Shown here: piece after piece, positions 6,101 through 7,109 of the stretch | Layout of the letters: every line of letters starts with the position of its first letter | Numbering within the stretch: the first letter of the stretch is position 1 | Source of the DNA: Rudaea sp. | GTDB lineage: Bacteria > Pseudomonadota > Gammaproteobacteria > Xanthomonadales > Rhodanobacteraceae | Direction of reading: 5' to 3' | Length of the DNA stretch: 7,109 bases | NCBI GenBank assembly: GCA_025934455.1 | Contig: JAICYA010000097.1 | Coordinates: 1-7,109, forward strand | Notes under the pieces: model-generated | What the model was told of the DNA's origin: nothing | The model's database searches: none | The model's input: only the letters and a program-made list of their open reading frames with translations | Translations under genes and position numbers: made by a program

Positions 6101-7109
6101 GAAGCTGCTGTGCGCCTATCCACACGACCCGGCGCAACCGATCATCCATGCGGCCTTTACGGCCGACGGGCGGCGTCTGTGGATGGTGACGCGCAGTATC
6201 GACGACACGCAGGCCGACAATGCCGACCTTGCGCTTTGGGACCTGGGCTCGGGCAAAATCATCGAGCGGCGGCACGTGTCGGGCGTATATCCCATCGGTA
6301 TTACCGCGATTGGCGCCAAGCCCCTGCTCGCCGGCCGCGACCGCGTGGTGCTGGACCCGGGCGAACCGGACGAGCACACCGTCACCGGTCTGCGCGGCGG
6401 CGAGGCGACCAATGTATTCGCCATCAGCCGCGATGGCCGGCTCGTCGCACATGCCTTCGGCAGCGGCATTCAACTCTATTCCACCGCGGATCTCACTCCG
6501 GTCGGAATGCCACTGCAAGCACAAGTCGGGCAAATGAACTCGATAGACGAAATGGCGTTCGGCCCCGACGACAGCCACTTGCTGGCAATGGTCGATCCCG
6601 CCATCGCGTCGACCTGGCACCTGTGGCAGGTTCCTTCAAGCCGTCGCAACATGGAGGAATTGCATGCCGACGCCGCCCTGCTCGCGCCACGCGACACCGG
6701 TCCGCGCGTGCTGGCAATGGCCGATGCCATTGAACGCAGCCGCCTGCGCGCCCGCGATCCCGGCCCGCCACCGGCGGCGCAGCCGCGTCCACAACCTGCC
6801 GTGGCCCGCTGGATCGGTCCGGATCCGATTCCGGCACGCGACCCTGCTGCCGGACCGATGCAAATCGACCTTGGCGGCGTCTACGACCGGGCGCCGAATT
6901 CGGTAATCAACGTGATGAATTCGGTGCTGCCGGCACTGGCGGACATTCCCTTCGGCCTGGCTCGAATCGACGGCGTCGATTACGACTGGCGCGGCGCGCT
7001 CGAAATGCGCCAGGACGGCGGTGGCATGGTCGGCGCCCGATACCATTTCGCCCCAACCCAGAGGGTGAGCGGCCTGCACGTACCGTCGCAGCCGATCGCC
7101 GCGTTCCAC
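3114..7109 (+). CDS. Giant membrane Ser/Thr protein kinase with a WD40-like beta-propeller sensor region, 3'-truncated by the window edge
   Basis: The frame is open from ATG 3114 to the window end: 1332 residues, no stop. After an acidic N-terminal extension (1-68) the Hanks-type kinase domain spans about 69-332: glycine loop IGEGGMGVVY (77-86), VAVK with K100, helix-C E119, catalytic loop HLDLKPAN (192-199, D194, K196, N199), DFG 212-214, APE 237-239 and DIW (D253). All catalytic residues are present, but HRD reads HLD, so it is a non-RD kinase. One hydrophobic helix (about 358-376) is followed by a charged coiled coil (about 380-405). Residues about 465-1172 hold some 11 WD40/YVTN-like units with recurring SxDGxxLA and LW-D endings (for example near 480, 1100 and 1165), enough for two propellers. 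A Pro-rich linker (about 1216-1230) precedes a C-terminal module (from about 1249). The kinase is predicted cytoplasmic and the propeller periplasmic. It overlaps sigma2 by four bases, which makes that sigma the likeliest substrate. No strong ribosome site precedes it, consistent with coupling. Ligand unknown. Confidence 0.93.
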   Translation, partial: MNARAGPSLHSANDVDPLASMVMDAGGIADLVFGDQTVGIDHDDNRPLAMLASETLELDLSDPAQRQFGDYELLEKIGEGGMGVVYRARQTSLEREVAVKLLAAGPWASRDFIERFRREAQNAARMQHPNIVAIYEVGSAEELHYFSMRLVHGGSLASLLKREGKLDPRRAAQLLRTIAEAVDYAHRLGVLHLDLKPANVLVDENGTPHVADFGLARRLEQGLVTNHEISGTPSYMAPEQATAGAQKITPATDIWRLGAIGYELVTGQAPYLGKTPHETLKLVVEGQSRNPRRYATQLPRDLEAIIRKCMAYDTTQRYASARDLAEDLTRFQNGYMVTARPLNTLQRSARWAQREPKIVVSALLALLALLIGLVATTAQWRRANANAQRAESERALATQNATVSSERLWDGRRDAALRLMNDGNGFEALTPLIANIEEKKAAGKPAELERREIGMIESQGVSLIDRFIIPDANPMATALSPDGKLLAVTLNDLSVRWYDTATLTERGRLDLLDYLPADQVPILPRFIDDHRLLVTGEWFDFLPNPSTSGVLIDLDQARAVTPPKQFADLADITWSADGRHALLHDTHGHVQLWQVDPWRPLSPPAHEMEMVGTLWVLDPKLRFAVQFGRNMSELRVFDPRHADAPRTLPLPPHESFSAWASSGDGALLAVGTSDGQIFLVDMHSHAVRQIPGPLSSRVSWLSFSEDDAWLAAARNNGTAFAYDVASGEQLHAGQMQSDFDATRVDIDHRSRLLVLSGQVAGGIAKSEVWHLPQASPMLGEATHLVANPSLGARAGPYWLSAAPRAGLLASAGMDGEIRLWRLPKPVELDAAPPLLVSDNLYTDGDHVVDVDYDHLRVVSTAHGTSTAWLSLPPPIVFAQLTADGKTLVAVARTGLHVLDASTLQPRLPAIALTDTPQRMAVSADGRLAVLSFDHNGSKGFEERLELYDLKSGTRLDHGDVAVKAPLRQFQLSADASRLLATGPVDGSTEVFDTQTLKLLCAYPHDPAQPIIHAAFTADGRRLWMVTRSIDDTQADNADLALWDLGSGKIIERRHVSGVYPIGITAIGAKPLLAGRDRVVLDPGEPDEHTVTGLRGGEATNVFAISRDGRLVAHAFGSGIQLYSTADLTPVGMPLQAQVGQMNSIDEMAFGPDDSHLLAMVDPAIASTWHLWQVPSSRRNMEELHADAALLAPRDTGPRVLAMADAIERSRLRARDPGPPPAAQPRPQPAVARWIGPDPIPARDPAAGPMQIDLGGVYDRAPNSVINVMNSVLPALADIPFGLARIDGVDYDWRGALEMRQDGGGMVGARYHFAPTQRVSGLHVPSQPIAAFH

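Noticed and set aside
5478..6620. A 380-codon minus-strand frame and a 387-codon + frame at 5570-6733 within the kinase
   Set aside because: Both overlap the continuous kinase/propeller frame, which has regular WD-like repeats; the alternative frames are Arg/Pro/Ala-rich without motifs.
6902..6927. A near-match to the shared motif: GGTAATC, nine bases, then AATTCGGTGC
   Set aside because: It lies inside the kinase coding frame, the first base differs and the right half matches poorly; its spacing looks like coincidence.
1..7109. CRISPR arrays, tRNA or rRNA genes, insertion sequences, attachment sites
   Set aside because: No regularly spaced direct repeats, no RNA gene signatures, and no transposase or integrase reading frame were seen on either strand.

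Overview
The window reads as high-GC gammaproteobacterial DNA, most likely from the Xanthomonadales (Rhodanobacteraceae/Xanthomonadaceae type). This rests on the UMP kinase sequence, the strong G/C preference at third codon positions, and the pairing of 'TRWSLV'-type ECF sigma factors with a very large membrane Ser/Thr kinase. All genes supported here lie on the + strand; the minus strand holds only antisense shadows of GC-rich coding sequence.

Layout: (1) 1-630, the 3' part of pyrH (UMP kinase), a housekeeping gene, closed by an intrinsic terminator at 706-729. (2) 833-1534, an ECF-type sigma factor. (3) 1632-2285, a small protein with a region resembling the YkvA/DUF1232 domain. (4) 2380-3117, a second and clearly diverged sigma factor of the same family. 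(5) 3114-7109, a giant receptor-like Ser/Thr kinase that overlaps the second sigma gene by four bases (ATGA) and runs off the window still open after 1332 codons. From N to C terminus it has a kinase domain, one transmembrane helix, a coiled coil, about 11 WD40/YVTN-like beta-propeller blades, a proline-rich linker and the start of a C-terminal module.

The most striking signal lies between the genes. A two-part motif, TGTAATC, exactly nine bases, then a version of GAATCCGGAA, occurs four times (644, 737, 1551, 2328). All copies are on the + strand and intergenic, and one sits just before each of the three genes downstream of pyrH that are not translationally coupled. The fixed spacing and asymmetric halves look like a -35/-10 pair recognised by an alternative sigma factor. 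The simplest model is a self-reinforcing circuit in which a locus-encoded sigma factor drives its own gene, the YkvA-like gene and the sigma2-kinase operon. The fourth copy stands upstream of the pyrH terminator, where it could make a very short RNA or read through into the locus.

The second sigma factor has lost most of the acidic DAED-type patch of region 2.2 (here ISRE) and keeps a threonine two residues after it, while being co-translated with a kinase. That arrangement is reminiscent of the phosphorylation-activated sigma factor EcfP with kinase PknT in Vibrio. The inferred system is extracytoplasmic sensing by the propeller, kinase activity in the cytoplasm, phosphorylation of a sigma factor, and expression from the repeated promoter.
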